From NCBI GenBank assembly GCA_025965975.1, contig JAOPVX010000235.1, positions 1 through 50,217 of the forward strand: a stretch of 50,217 nucleotides of DNA. The letters run 5' to 3'. Of this stretch, positions 31,445 to 40,832 are shown in pieces (within the stretch, counting starts at the first letter, position 1; each line of letters begins with the position of its first letter). The notes under the pieces are model-generated. The model made no database searches, was not told where the DNA came from, and saw only the letters and a list, made by a program, of their open reading frames with translations. The stretch comes from Mycobacterium sp. (GTDB lineage Bacteria > Actinomycetota > Actinomycetes > Mycobacteriales > Mycobacteriaceae). Both the position numbers and the translations under genes were made by a program.

Positions 31445-33013
31445 ATGAACCAGACCGGACCAGTCGCGGCCGACAGCCACGAGCAGCTGGAGACCACCGT
31501 TGCGATCGTCGGCAGCGGGTTCTCGGGTCTCGGCATGGCGATTCAGTTGCGCAAACGGGGCCGTGAAGACTTTCTGATCTTGGAGAAATCGCACGATGTA
31601 GGCGGGGTATGGCGGGACAATACCTATCCGGGCTGCGGCTGTGACGTGCCGACGACCGTATACTCGTATTCGTTTGAGCAGAACCCGTTCTGGTCCAAGA
31701 TGTGGTCTTCGCAACCCGAAATCTACGCATACCTACGAAGAATGGCCGACAAGTACGACCTACGCCGCAAGACGTTGTTCGGCGCTGAGGTCGTGGCAGC
31801 CTCCTGGGATTCGGCGGCCTCGAGGTGGCGCCTGCGTTCAGCCGACGGACGCACCATCATCGCCCGATTCCTGGTGATGGGCATCGGCCCGATGACTGCG
31901 CCAAAATTGCCGGACCTCAAGGGCATTGAGTCATTCACCGGGGCGGCGTTCCACTCCGCACGATGGGATCACACCGTGGATCTGACCGGTAAGAAGGTCG
32001 CCGTAATCGGCACCGGCGCCAGCGCAATCCAATTCGTGCCGGTCATCGCCGAGCAGGTGGGGCAGCTGCAGCTGTATCAGCGCACCCCGCCGTGGGTTCT
32101 CACCCGCTTCGACCCGGGCATCCCCAAGTCACTTCGGACGCTGTTCGCCAAGGTGCCATTGATCCGCAGCATCTTCCGAGCAACGACGTACTGGATCGCA
32201 GAGGCGCAGGCCATCGCGCTGCACGGGTACGGGATCCTGCACAAGCCGCTGGAATGGGCCGCCAAGGCCCACATCCGCAAGCGAATCAAGGATCCGGCGC
32301 TGGCGGCCAAGCTCACCCCCGACTATCAGATCGGCTGCAAGCGCATCCTGTACTCCCCCACGTACTACCCGGCGCTTGCGCGGCCCAATGCCGAGGTCGT
32401 GACGGACGGTATCGCAGAGGTGCGACCCGGGAGCATCGTGACCGTCGACGGCACCGAGCGCGCGGTCGACGTCATCATCTACGGCACTGGGTTCAACCTC
32501 ACCGGTCCCGTCGAATCGCTGAATATCCGCCTCGGCGATGGCGAGTCGTTGATGCAGCGGTGGCGCACCTCGGGTATGCAAGCTCACATGGGTGTGACCG
32601 TCGCTGGGATGCCCAACGCGTTCTTCCTTATGGGCCCCAACAGTGCGATCGCGCACAACTCGATCGTGTTCATGATCGAGCAGCAGATCAAGTTGGTGCT
32701 GCATGCCATGGACGGTATGCACCAGCGCGCGGCCACCGCCATCCAAATCCGCACGGATGCCCAGGAGAGGTTCAACGGGGACATCCAGCGCCGGCTCGGG
32801 AGGCGGGTGTGGTCATCCGCGGGTTGCAGAACTTATTTTGTCGATGACGACGGTGTGAATCGGGTCCTCTGGCCGGGTTTCAGCTGGGAGTACTGGCGTG
32901 CGGTGCGCAACTTCGACGAGACCCAGTACGAGTTCACCGGCACGGACCAAGACGCCGCCGCCGGCGACGCTCACGCGTCTGGATACGCAAACCATGTTGC
33001 GGCCCCCGCTTAG
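31445..33013 (+). CDS. Baeyer-Villiger-type flavin monooxygenase
   Basis: A 522-residue enzyme. The first Rossmann motif is VGSGFSGLG near residue 24 and the second, for NADPH, is VIGTGASA near 190. The fingerprint FTGAAFHSARWD (near 166) matches FxGxxxHxxxWD of type I Baeyer-Villiger monooxygenases. They insert oxygen next to ketones using FAD and NADPH. The start is the ATG five bases after the methyltransferase stop. It is the last gene of the operon that starts at 27158, before a new palindrome. Confidence 0.85.
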   Translation: MNQTGPVAADSHEQLETTVAIVGSGFSGLGMAIQLRKRGREDFLILEKSHDVGGVWRDNTYPGCGCDVPTTVYSYSFEQNPFWSKMWSSQPEIYAYLRRMADKYDLRRKTLFGAEVVAASWDSAASRWRLRSADGRTIIARFLVMGIGPMTAPKLPDLKGIESFTGAAFHSARWDHTVDLTGKKVAVIGTGASAIQFVPVIAEQVGQLQLYQRTPPWVLTRFDPGIPKSLRTLFAKVPLIRSIFRATTYWIAEAQAIALHGYGILHKPLEWAAKAHIRKRIKDPALAAKLTPDYQIGCKRILYSPTYYPALARPNAEVVTDGIAEVRPGSIVTVDGTERAVDVIIYGTGFNLTGPVESLNIRLGDGESLMQRWRTSGMQAHMGVTVAGMPNAFFLMGPNSAIAHNSIVFMIEQQIKLVLHAMDGMHQRAATAIQIRTDAQERFNGDIQRRLGRRVWSSAGCRTYFVDDDGVNRVLWPGFSWEYWRAVRNFDETQYEFTGTDQDAAAGDAHASGYANHVAAPA

Positions 33014-33065
33014 CCGCCCGCACGGGGGTTACTCCTAGTCATGGGGCGTGACAGATGCAATTCGA

Positions 33066-33077
33066 GTGGTCGACTAC
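33066..33077 (+). promoter_or_regulatory. Palindromic site 8 (GTGG-TCGA-CTAC), pointing right
   Basis: One mismatch in the left arm (GTGG). The flank GCACG fits the family. It lies 37 bp before the DXP synthase ATG at 33115. Confidence 0.65.
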
Positions 33078-33114
33078 GCACGACAAGCGCACGTTCGATC
33101 GACAGAGTTGTGGC

Positions 33115-34980
33115 ATGACAGTAACTTCGCTGGCATACGACCGCTCCATCCCGGAGCTTGATCTGGACCGTGACGATACGGCCGGAGCTTCGGTTTCAGC
33201 TGACGTCCTCAGCCGTGTCCGGGGCCCGCGCAGCCTGGACGGGTTGTCGCGTGCCGAGTTGACAAAGCTCGCTGCCGAGATCAGGGCATTCCTGATTGAG
33301 AAGGTGTCGGTGACCGGGGGGCACCTCGGCCCGAACCTCGGTGTGGTCGAGCTGACGATCGCGCTTCATCGCGTATTCGATTCACCCCGTGATGCGTTGA
33401 TCTTCGACACCGGCCATCAGGCCTACCCGCACAAGCTTTTGACAGGCCGCCGAGACCGCTTCGACCATCTGCGTGCGTCCGGCGGTCTGTCCGGGTACCC
33501 GTCGCGAGCGGAGAGCGAGCACGATTGGGTGGAGTCCTCGCACGCGTCTGCCTCCCTTTCCTACGCCGACGGGTTGGCAAAGGCGTTCGAACTGGCCGGC
33601 AATCAGGATCGCAGCGTCGTCGCCATCGTCGGTGACGGTGCGCTCACCGGTGGAATGTGCTGGGAGGCAATCAACAACATCGCTACCGGCAAGGGGCGTC
33701 GTGTGATCGTAGTTGTCAATGACAACGGCAGGTCTTACGCACCGACGATCGGGGGACTTGCTGAGCGCCTGTCCAGCCTGCGGATGCGTAGCGGTCACCG
33801 TCCGCGGATGTTGTTCGCGGACTTGGGTATCAAGTATCTAGGCCCGATCGACGGACACGATGTGGTCGCGCTCGAGCGGGCTTTGCGAAAGGCAAAGGAA
33901 GTTGGTGGCCCGGTAGTCGTCCATACTGTCACCCGCAAGGGAATGGGATACGGTCCAGCGGAGGAAGATCCAGCCGACCGAATGCATGCCTGCGGTCCCT
34001 TCAATCCGCGCAATGGCGAACCCAAGTCGCCCACTGACGCGAAGCAGTGGACGGACGTATTTGCCACCGAGCTGCTCGAGTGGGGCGGGCGCCGCGAGGA
34101 TCTCGTCGCGATCACCGCCGCGATGTCAGGCCCGACCGGTTTGGCGGAGTTCGGAGCGCGGTTTCCGAACCGACTGTTCGACGTAGGGATCGCCGAGCAG
34201 CACGCGGTGACGTCCGCTGCGGGGTTGGCGCTCGGCGGTATGCACCCGGTGGTCGCTGTCTACTCCACGTTCCTCAACCGTGCCTTCGACCAAGTAATCA
34301 TGGATGTCGCTCTGCTGAAATTGCCGGTGACATTCGTGCTGGACCGGGCGGGCATTACCGGGCCTGATGGGGCCAGTCACAACGGGATGTGGGACTTGTC
34401 GCTGCTGGGCATCGTGCCCGGCATGCGAGTCGCCGCCCCACGCGATGCTTCCTCGCTCCGCGAGCAGCTCGGCGAAGCGCTCGGGCTAGACGACGGCCCC
34501 ACTGCGATCCGGTTTCCGAAGGGTCCAGTGGGTGCCGATATAGCAGCCGCGGAACGAATAGAGGGCGTAGATGTGCTTCTTCGCCCGCAGGATCCGGACG
34601 TTCTGCTGGTGGCGGTCGGACCACTGGCCGGGATCGCACTGACAGCGGCGGCGACGCTCGCCGAGCGTGGTGTGGCCGTCGCGGTGGTGGATCCCCGATG
34701 GGTGCTGCCAGTGCCCGACCAAGTGGTGAAGATGGCCAGCGATGCCCAGCTGGTCGTGACACTGGAGGAGTCGGGGCTACATGGCGGGTTCGGGTCAGCA
34801 GTCGCGGCCCGGATGCGGGATGCCCGAATCGACACACCGGTGCGCAGTGTCGGTGTGCCGCAGCGGTTTCTCGCTCACGCCTCCCGGGGCGAGATCCACG
34901 CAAGTCTCGGCCTGACGGCTGCCGACCTGGTCACCAGCATTGGCTCGTGGGTCGAGCGGCCGGGCGGACAACTGTGCTAG
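33115..34980 (+). CDS. dxs: 1-deoxy-D-xylulose-5-phosphate synthase
   Basis: A 621-residue enzyme that makes DXP from pyruvate and glyceraldehyde 3-phosphate, the first step of the MEP isoprenoid pathway. It has the thiamine diphosphate motif [15 protein letters not shown], the N-terminal [13 protein letters not shown] and [16 protein letters not shown], and the transketolase central domain ([20 protein letters not shown]). The ATG before [10 protein letters not shown] is chosen; the reading frame is open further upstream through palindrome 8. As a member of this cluster it is probably a second, pathway-dedicated copy, comparable to dxs2 near idsB in M. tuberculosis; this is inference. Confidence 0.92.
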   Translation: MTVTSLAYDRSIPELDLDRDDTAGASVSADVLSRVRGPRSLDGLSRAELTKLAAEIRAFLIEKVSVTGGHLGPNLGVVELTIALHRVFDSPRDALIFDTGHQAYPHKLLTGRRDRFDHLRASGGLSGYPSRAESEHDWVESSHASASLSYADGLAKAFELAGNQDRSVVAIVGDGALTGGMCWEAINNIATGKGRRVIVVVNDNGRSYAPTIGGLAERLSSLRMRSGHRPRMLFADLGIKYLGPIDGHDVVALERALRKAKEVGGPVVVHTVTRKGMGYGPAEEDPADRMHACGPFNPRNGEPKSPTDAKQWTDVFATELLEWGGRREDLVAITAAMSGPTGLAEFGARFPNRLFDVGIAEQHAVTSAAGLALGGMHPVVAVYSTFLNRAFDQVIMDVALLKLPVTFVLDRAGITGPDGASHNGMWDLSLLGIVPGMRVAAPRDASSLREQLGEALGLDDGPTAIRFPKGPVGADIAAAERIEGVDVLLRPQDPDVLLVAVGPLAGIALTAAATLAERGVAVAVVDPRWVLPVPDQVVKMASDAQLVVTLEESGLHGGFGSAVAARMRDARIDTPVRSVGVPQRFLAHASRGEIHASLGLTAADLVTSIGSWVERPGGQLC

Positions 34981-37247
34981 AACGAATCGCTCGCCTCGCG
35001 ATAGCGGCGCCGCGGCGGGTCATCGCGGTCGCGGTGCTGATCATGGTGGGCGCCGGGATCTTTGGCATCGGGCTAACCAAGAGCCTGTCCGCCGGGGGCC
35101 TTCACGATCCGAACAGCCAATCGTCCCAGGCCTCCCGGCTGCTGTCGGAGAAGTTCGGCCAGGGCGATATGCAGATGACCATTGCCGTCACGTCCGAAGC
35201 CGGCGCACGAAGTCCCGTCGCACGCGCCGTCGCAACCGAACTCATCCAGCGTCTGCAGGAGTCGCCGTACGTCGTCGGTGTGAACTCGGCATGGGCCGCA
35301 TCGCCTGCCGCGGCCACATTGATCAGCGAAGACGGCAAGACCGGCTTGATTGTCGCGGGCATCAGCGGCGGGGAGAACGGTGCACAGAAGCACGCGAAGG
35401 CGCTGGCTGATCAGCTGGTGCACGACCGCAATGGCGTTACAGTGCGCGCGACCGGCGATGCAATGACCTACGTACAGATCAACGCGCAAACCGAAAAAGA
35501 CCTGCTTCTGATGGAGTCCATCGCCATCCCGCTGAGTTTTGTGGTGCTGGTGTGGGTGTTCGGCGGCGTGCTGACCGCGATGCTGCCATTGGCCGTCGGC
35601 GGGTTCGCGATTCTCGGTTCGATGGCCGTGCTGCGCGCCGTCGCGCTGGTGACCGATGTGTCGATTTTCGCACTAAACGTGACTGTGGCTATGGGACTGG
35701 CGCTGGCCATCGATTACACGCTGCTGGTGATCAGCCGGTTCCGCGATGAGCTGGCCGATGGCGCCGGGCGCGAGGAGGCCTTGGTGCGCACGATGGCAAC
35801 TGCGGGGCGCACCGTGCTGTTCTCGGCGGTGACAGTGGCGTTGTCAATCGTGGCGATGGTGCTGTTCCCAATGTATTTCCTGAAATCGTTTGCCTACGCG
35901 GGGATTGGAGTGGTTGCGTTCGCTGCCATCGCCGCGATCGTGGTAACGCCGGCGGCGATCATGTTGCTCGGGGACCGACTGGACGCACTGGATGTGCGCC
36001 GACTGGGCCGGCGCGTCTTCGGTCGTCCGGAACCGGGGCAGCGCCCGGTTGAGCGAGCCTTCTTTTACCGCTCGACCAAGTTCGTGATGCGGCGGGCGAT
36101 TCCGGTGGGCATCGGCATCATCACACTGCTGTTGATGGTCGGCGCACCTTTCCTCGATATCAAATGGGGCTTCGCCGACGACCGCGTGCTGCCGTCGTCG
36201 GCCTCGGTGCGCCAGGTTTCTGAGCAGCTGCGCAGCGATTTTGGCGGCGATGCCACTGCCAACGTGATCGTCGTGGTTCCGGATACGAACGGGGTGACGC
36301 CCGACGAGCTCGCCCACTATGCGGCCCAGCTGTCACGGGTTCCCGGGGTGACCTCGGTGTCCACGCCCGGCGGTGTGGTCGTTGGCGGCTCGCTGGCCGG
36401 GCCGCCTGCCGCGCCGACAGCCATCAAGGATGACAGCGCTTTCTTCACCGTTGGCAGCGCAGCGCCGCTCTTCTCCCCGGCCTCGGACATCCAGCTGGAC
36501 CGGTTGCACGCCGTCGCCGGTCCCGGCGGCCAACGTGTCCTGATGACCGGCTTGGCGCAGATCAACCGCGACACTTCGACCGCGATCACGGGCCGGCTGC
36601 CGCTGGTCCTCAGCCTGATCGCGGGGATCACGTTTGTGGTGTTGTTCTTGCTGACCGGTAGCGTGGTCTTGCCCCTGAAGGCGTTGCTGCTCAACATCTT
36701 GTCTCTGAGCGCCGCGTTCGGAGCGTTGGTCTGGATCTTCCAAGATGGGCATTTGGGCGCACTCGGCACCACGTCAACTGGCACCCTCATGGCCCCCATG
36801 CCGGTGCTGTTGTTCTGCATCGCATTTGGCCTGTCGATGGATTACGAAGTGTTTCTGGTGTCGCGAATTCGTGAGTACTGGCTCGAGTCACCGCGCTCCG
36901 GGGCCGATAACGATGAAAGCGTCGCGCTAGGGCTGGCTCACACCGGTCGGGTGGTGACGGCTGCCGCACTCGTGATGTCGATTTCGTTCGCCGCGTTGAT
37001 CGCGGCGCAGGTGTCGTTCATGCGGATGTTGGGTGTCGGACTGGTGTTGGCGGTACTGGTCGATGCGACGCTGGTGCGGATCATGCTGCTGCCGGCGTTC
37101 ATGCACGTGCTGGGCCGCGGCAATTGGTGGGCGCCCAACCTGCTGGTCCGGATTCATCAGCGGTTCGGGATCAGCGAGACAGCGACGGCGGAGCGGACCC
37201 AGGCTGCCTCGGAGCAGACCGGTCGCTCTGTCGGTATCGGTGCCTAA
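34974..37247 (+). CDS. MmpL-family RND transporter
   Basis: A 757-residue protein starting at a GTG that overlaps the dxs stop (GTGCTAG). It has two repeats, each a periplasmic loop followed by a bundle of helices. The RND/MMPL signature is in the first ([22 protein letters not shown]) and second ([20 protein letters not shown]) helix sets, both with the conserved Asp and Tyr of proton relay. It is smaller than classic 950-residue MmpL proteins, similar to short MMPL family members. Coupling to dxs suggests it exports the terpenoid or a lipid carrying it (inference). Confidence 0.88.
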   Translation: MLERIARLAIAAPRRVIAVAVLIMVGAGIFGIGLTKSLSAGGLHDPNSQSSQASRLLSEKFGQGDMQMTIAVTSEAGARSPVARAVATELIQRLQESPYVVGVNSAWAASPAAATLISEDGKTGLIVAGISGGENGAQKHAKALADQLVHDRNGVTVRATGDAMTYVQINAQTEKDLLLMESIAIPLSFVVLVWVFGGVLTAMLPLAVGGFAILGSMAVLRAVALVTDVSIFALNVTVAMGLALAIDYTLLVISRFRDELADGAGREEALVRTMATAGRTVLFSAVTVALSIVAMVLFPMYFLKSFAYAGIGVVAFAAIAAIVVTPAAIMLLGDRLDALDVRRLGRRVFGRPEPGQRPVERAFFYRSTKFVMRRAIPVGIGIITLLLMVGAPFLDIKWGFADDRVLPSSASVRQVSEQLRSDFGGDATANVIVVVPDTNGVTPDELAHYAAQLSRVPGVTSVSTPGGVVVGGSLAGPPAAPTAIKDDSAFFTVGSAAPLFSPASDIQLDRLHAVAGPGGQRVLMTGLAQINRDTSTAITGRLPLVLSLIAGITFVVLFLLTGSVVLPLKALLLNILSLSAAFGALVWIFQDGHLGALGTTSTGTLMAPMPVLLFCIAFGLSMDYEVFLVSRIREYWLESPRSGADNDESVALGLAHTGRVVTAAALVMSISFAALIAAQVSFMRMLGVGLVLAVLVDATLVRIMLLPAFMHVLGRGNWWAPNLLVRIHQRFGISETATAERTQAASEQTGRSVGIGA

Positions 37248-37265
37248 CCCGACTGTGGGCGTATG

Positions 37266-38701
37266 TCACCTGCCTGTCGGTACCCAGCTGCCGCAGCATC
37301 CGGCGGGCACTCGGTGCGGCAGCTTGATGCTCGCGATGCTCTGCAGCGTCTGCGCGTCCAGGATCGCTAGTTCGCTGCGGTCGGTGCTCCGGTCGTACAC
37401 GTACCCCAGCACGACGCCGTCATCCTCGGCGGCGTCAGAGGACGAAGGATGGAAGATGAACTCGCCGACCGCCTTTTCGGCGCCGAAGCAGCGCGACTGC
37501 GTGCTGTTGCGGAGGAAGTCGTGCTTGAGCAGGGTGTTGCCGAAGACGACCTCGCCAGTGGGCGCATAGCCGTACCGATGCCGCTTGCCGATGAGACGCT
37601 CGTCCACGCGCGGAAATTCTTGCCCACGATCGTCGAATCGCGATTCGCGCACCTTGCCGTCGGCGAGATCGATGGTCCAGCGGTCCAGTGTCCGGTCCTT
37701 CGCTCGGTCCTATTTAGTTGCGGTCGAACATCTTCGGGTGCCGCACCACGTCGAGCACGATGGTGTCTCCGTCGTCGTAGGCGTTCATGGGATGGAATAC
37801 GTAGCAGGGTTCCACCTCAAACCAGCGAACGTCGGCGTTGCTGCCATCGCGCGGCATCACACCGACGCGGGCGGGGTGCTTCGGATTCCACGAGTACGGG
37901 AACGGGTGGTCGTGGATCTTTGAACCGGGCTGGATTGCGGCGATCAGATCCGGGATGCGGACCCTGCCGACAACGGCCGACAGCAGCAGCCGCGCGGGCA
38001 GACGCAGTCCGGGTGGCATTCTGACCGCCGCGGCTCGTCGGGCGTCGAAGGTTACCGGCAGGTCGTAGAACACGATGTGACGCTCGGTCAACGACAGGTT
38101 GTCCATCATGGCTGCCTGCCACCTCGATGTCCACGGTGCGGCGCGCCCGACCATCGACGCCGATCACCGAGTATTGGACCCGGTTGCCGCGATACGGGCT
38201 GTGCGAAACACCATGCAGCTCGCCGGTTTCCGGGTCGCGTTTGGGGTGAGCGGTGTACCCGTGGGTCATTGTTCCGTCAAAGTCGCAGATACGTACGGTT
38301 TCCAGCTCGTCGGTCAACTCGTAGGGTGCGACACCGGCCTCCATCAACGCGAGGGTCTTGCCTGCATGTCCGATCACGTTGGTGTTTGGGCCGATTGGCA
38401 CGGTGCCGAAGCGCCGGATCGGCGACCGCTCGCCCAGCGCCTTGGCTACGTGCGGACCACGCATCCAGCGGTTGCGGTACCACTCCGCCTTGCCGTCGCG
38501 GATGCGGATGCCGTGCACCATGCCGTCGGCCATAAACCAGTGATGACGTAAGGGATCGAGCTCACCGATCGGATTGGATCCGTTCCGCAGGTACCGGCCG
38601 TCGAGGTAATCGGGGATGTTCCCGACGACCTCGAGGTCGGTGTGGGTGTACTCCTGCTGCAGCGGAGTGAAGTGGCCCTCCAGGTAGGGGTTTGTCACCA
38701 C
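37266..38701 (-). pseudogene. Carotenoid cleavage oxygenase, broken by frameshifts and a nonsense codon
   Basis: Three frames together give a carotenoid oxygenase (RPE65/CCO family) of about 478 residues. Segment one (38701 to about 38110) has NPYLEGHFTPLQQEY, GRYLRNGSNP, WFMADGMVHGI and THGYTAHPKRDPETG. Segment two (about 38110 to 37714) has LTERHIVFYDLPVTFD and CYVFHPMNAYDDG. Segment three (about 37690 to 37266) has VRESRFDDRGQEFPRVDERL and KHRYGY. The breaks are a frameshift near 38110, an in-frame TAA at 37714-37716 and a second frameshift near 37690. Several of the His ligands of the iron are still present. It follows the P450 by 7 bp, in one operon. Confidence 0.88.
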
Positions 38702-38708
38702 GCCACCT

Positions 38709-40076
38709 TCAATGTCGCGCCGTCACCCGGGCCGGAATCGGTGCTCCGGCAACCGTCGTCATCGGAACGGCGAGCGGGAAATCTGTTTCGAGGGAGTCGA
38801 TTTCGGTGCGCCTTATGACGGTGGCCAACGCAAGGGTTGCCTCGAGCATGGCGAAATGGTCACCGATGCACGACCTCGGGCCCGCGCCGAACGGCATGTA
38901 TTGCCAGCGGTCGCGGTTCTGAGAGTTTTCCAGGGTGAACCGGTCGGGATCGAAAACCAGCGGGTGCTCCCAGAGCGTGGCATCGCGTTGTACGGCGTAC
39001 ACGCCGTACACGACGATGGTGCCGGCCGGGACTCGGTAGCCGTCGACCGCGATGTCCTGCAGCGTCGTCCTGCCGATCGCGGCTGCCGGCGGGCACAGCC
39101 GCAGCGCCTCGCGCAGCACCTGAACGGTGTATCCCAGCCTGGGAACGTCCTCGGGTGTCAGCTCCCGATCGCCGATTGCAGTTGCCTCCGCGGCAACCCG
39201 CTGCTGAATCTCGGGGTTGCGGCCGAGGGCCCAAAACGCGTACGCCAGCGTGGTGGCGGTGGTGTCGTGGCCGGCGGCCATGAATATCACCAGCTCGTGG
39301 CAGATCTCGTCATCGGAGAGCTCCCGGCCGGTCGCGGGGTCCGTCGTTGCGATCAGCGCGTGTACGAGCGGTGCATCCTGGGCTGGGTCTCGACGGCAGC
39401 CCTGCAGGATGTCCTCGGCCAGCTGGTGCAACTTCGCGCTTGCGGTGCGCGCGCGGCGTCGTGCAGGCGTCGGCAACCATCGCGGCGCACGAACCGGCCG
39501 CAGGGAACGATCCGCGACGTAGCTGAGTACAACCCGCAACGGCTCGGCGATCGCGTCGGCGCGTTCATCGAGATTCAGGCCGAACACCGAGCGGCCCAGC
39601 GCGCGCAGCGTCAGCAGGCGAGCTTCGACGTCGAGATCGATCACACTACCGTCGAGCCAACCCTCTCGGACCGTCTCGGCAGCCCGCGACATATGACCGG
39701 AGAAGGTGCGGACACGTTGTTTGGTGAAGACGGGCTGCAGCGCTCTTTTGCGCCGCACCCACTCCTTGTGGGGGAGATCGAATAGGTTGTCGCCCAGCAG
39801 ATGCCGCATTTCGGCATGAAGTGTGGTTTTGTCGACAAAGGCATCGCTGCGGCTGAGAAAGTCCCGTCCGCCTTGCGGTGACGTCACGATGACGACGGGC
39901 GGTATCAGCCGCGTAATGCGCGGGCTGAACTGGGTGACCGGACCACCGGCATCGCGCAGCGTTTCCAGCCCGGTATGGAAATCCCTGAGCGCCTTGAGCC
40001 GCTGGCGCAATGGCAGCGAATTTTTCGGCGCACGTGGCAGCGCGCCGACTTCGATCCGATCGCTCAGCTCGGTCAC
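38709..40076 (-). CDS. Cytochrome P450
   Basis: A 455-residue class with the full set of P450 motifs: I-helix AGHDTTA, ExxR in EALRLCPP, and the haem loop FGAGPRSCIG with the Cys ligand. The sequence resembles the CYP137/CYP138-like group of mycobacterial P450s, but I do not name a subfamily. The GTG start follows GGAGGAACCGA. Palindrome 9 lies 79 bp upstream on the same strand. With the downstream carotenoid oxygenase it would oxidise or cleave the product of the cluster. Confidence 0.88.
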   Translation of the reverse strand: MTELSDRIEVGALPRAPKNSLPLRQRLKALRDFHTGLETLRDAGGPVTQFSPRITRLIPPVVIVTSPQGGRDFLSRSDAFVDKTTLHAEMRHLLGDNLFDLPHKEWVRRKRALQPVFTKQRVRTFSGHMSRAAETVREGWLDGSVIDLDVEARLLTLRALGRSVFGLNLDERADAIAEPLRVVLSYVADRSLRPVRAPRWLPTPARRRARTASAKLHQLAEDILQGCRRDPAQDAPLVHALIATTDPATGRELSDDEICHELVIFMAAGHDTTATTLAYAFWALGRNPEIQQRVAAEATAIGDRELTPEDVPRLGYTVQVLREALRLCPPAAAIGRTTLQDIAVDGYRVPAGTIVVYGVYAVQRDATLWEHPLVFDPDRFTLENSQNRDRWQYMPFGAGPRSCIGDHFAMLEATLALATVIRRTEIDSLETDFPLAVPMTTVAGAPIPARVTARH

Positions 40077-40155
40077 TCGGTTCCTCCACCGCAAGCCCCA
40101 ACCGTGGTGTTGTGGGCATGCTCGAGAATGCCCACTCGAATTCGGGGCGCATAGA

Positions 40156-40167
40156 GTAGTTCAGTAC
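40156..40167 (-). promoter_or_regulatory. Palindromic site 9 (GTAC-TGAA-CTAC on the minus strand), pointing left
   Basis: One arm deviates (GTAC). The minus-strand flank is TCTATG. It lies 79 bp before the P450 start. Nothing else is seen in 40168-40386. Confidence 0.5.
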
Positions 40168-40386
40168 TTCAGTTTTCTCGATGTCCTTCGCAACATGCGG
40201 GTGGTGCTCGGGATGGGCAGCCAACACAGCTCGATGTAACTAACGCTGAGAACGGCGGACTATAAATCCGTGCTGCACGGCAGGCACGCCGATGCTCGCG
40301 TCTCCGCAGGTCGTTTCACGTAGTTTGGCGTCGTTTCGCGTCGGCGGAATCAGCGTTTCTGCAGGTCAAGGGAATTTCGGCGCCGA

Positions 40387-40408
40387 GTTCGATTCCCGGC
40401 AGCTCCAC
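40387..40408 (+). other. tmRNA (ssrA) 3'-end fragment, probable attachment-site scar
   Basis: GTTCGATTCCCGGCAGCTCC plus AC has the T-loop and acceptor end of mycobacterial tmRNA as I remember it. The gene body is absent and CCA is replaced after CAC. tmRNA 3' ends are classic integration sites for islands, so this marks an att site or an island border. No integrase is encoded in the window. Confidence 0.6.
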
Positions 40409-40779
40409 TCGAATCGGCACCTAAACGTCCTTACTCGAACCTGGCGAACCTAAACGAGTCAGTCGAGCATTTCTGGGTTCAAGCGCCGCTGGGTTCACTC
40501 ATTCCCACAGGTCAGGGTTTTGCGTGGCCGGCGGTGGTGGGCGGTGCGTTCAACTGGATAGCGGTCCGACGGCGGATACGGCGCGAGCTACTTGGCGGTG
40601 CGGCCGGTCGCGGGGGCTGGCGTGGTCGCCCTACGCCACCCTCGGCAACGGGGCAGTTGCGGCGACTACTCGCAGGACTCAACCGCAGCCCTCGAGTACG
40701 CCCTGGCGGCTGGTCGCCACTTTTGCACGTGGGCAAGAAGAGTCGCCGCCATGGTCGCGATTATGTACGAGATGCCAGA
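40409..40779. other. Non-coding stretch with a short direct repeat
   Basis: I see no convincing gene. CCTAAACG occurs at 40420-40427 and 40449-40456 next to the tmRNA-like fragment and could be the remains of integrase arm sites; this is weak. Open frames here lack ribosome-binding sites and any family resemblance. Confidence 0.4.
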
Positions 40780-40826
40780 CCCGCGAAAGGCGCGGGCTTT
40801 CCGCCGGTTCAATAACAATCCGGCGG
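40780..40826. terminator. Two adjacent hairpins just outside the right IS copy
   Basis: CCCGCG-N5-CGCGGG (40780-40796) is followed by CTTT, and CCGCCGG-N12-CCGGCGG spans 40801-40826. The pair sits two bases before TTTAG and the IS left end. They resemble a terminator pair, or may be the target the IS entered. Confidence 0.55.
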
Positions 40827-40832
40827 ATTTAG

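Noticed and set aside
34389-34973. Upstream extension of the MmpL frame inside dxs
   Set aside because: It is the +1 shadow of the dxs gene; the RND protein starts at the GTG overlapping the dxs stop.
40534-40815. Overlapping 90-100-codon frames left of the right IS copy
   Set aside because: No ribosome-binding sites, compositional rather than protein-like sequence, and overlapping hairpins.
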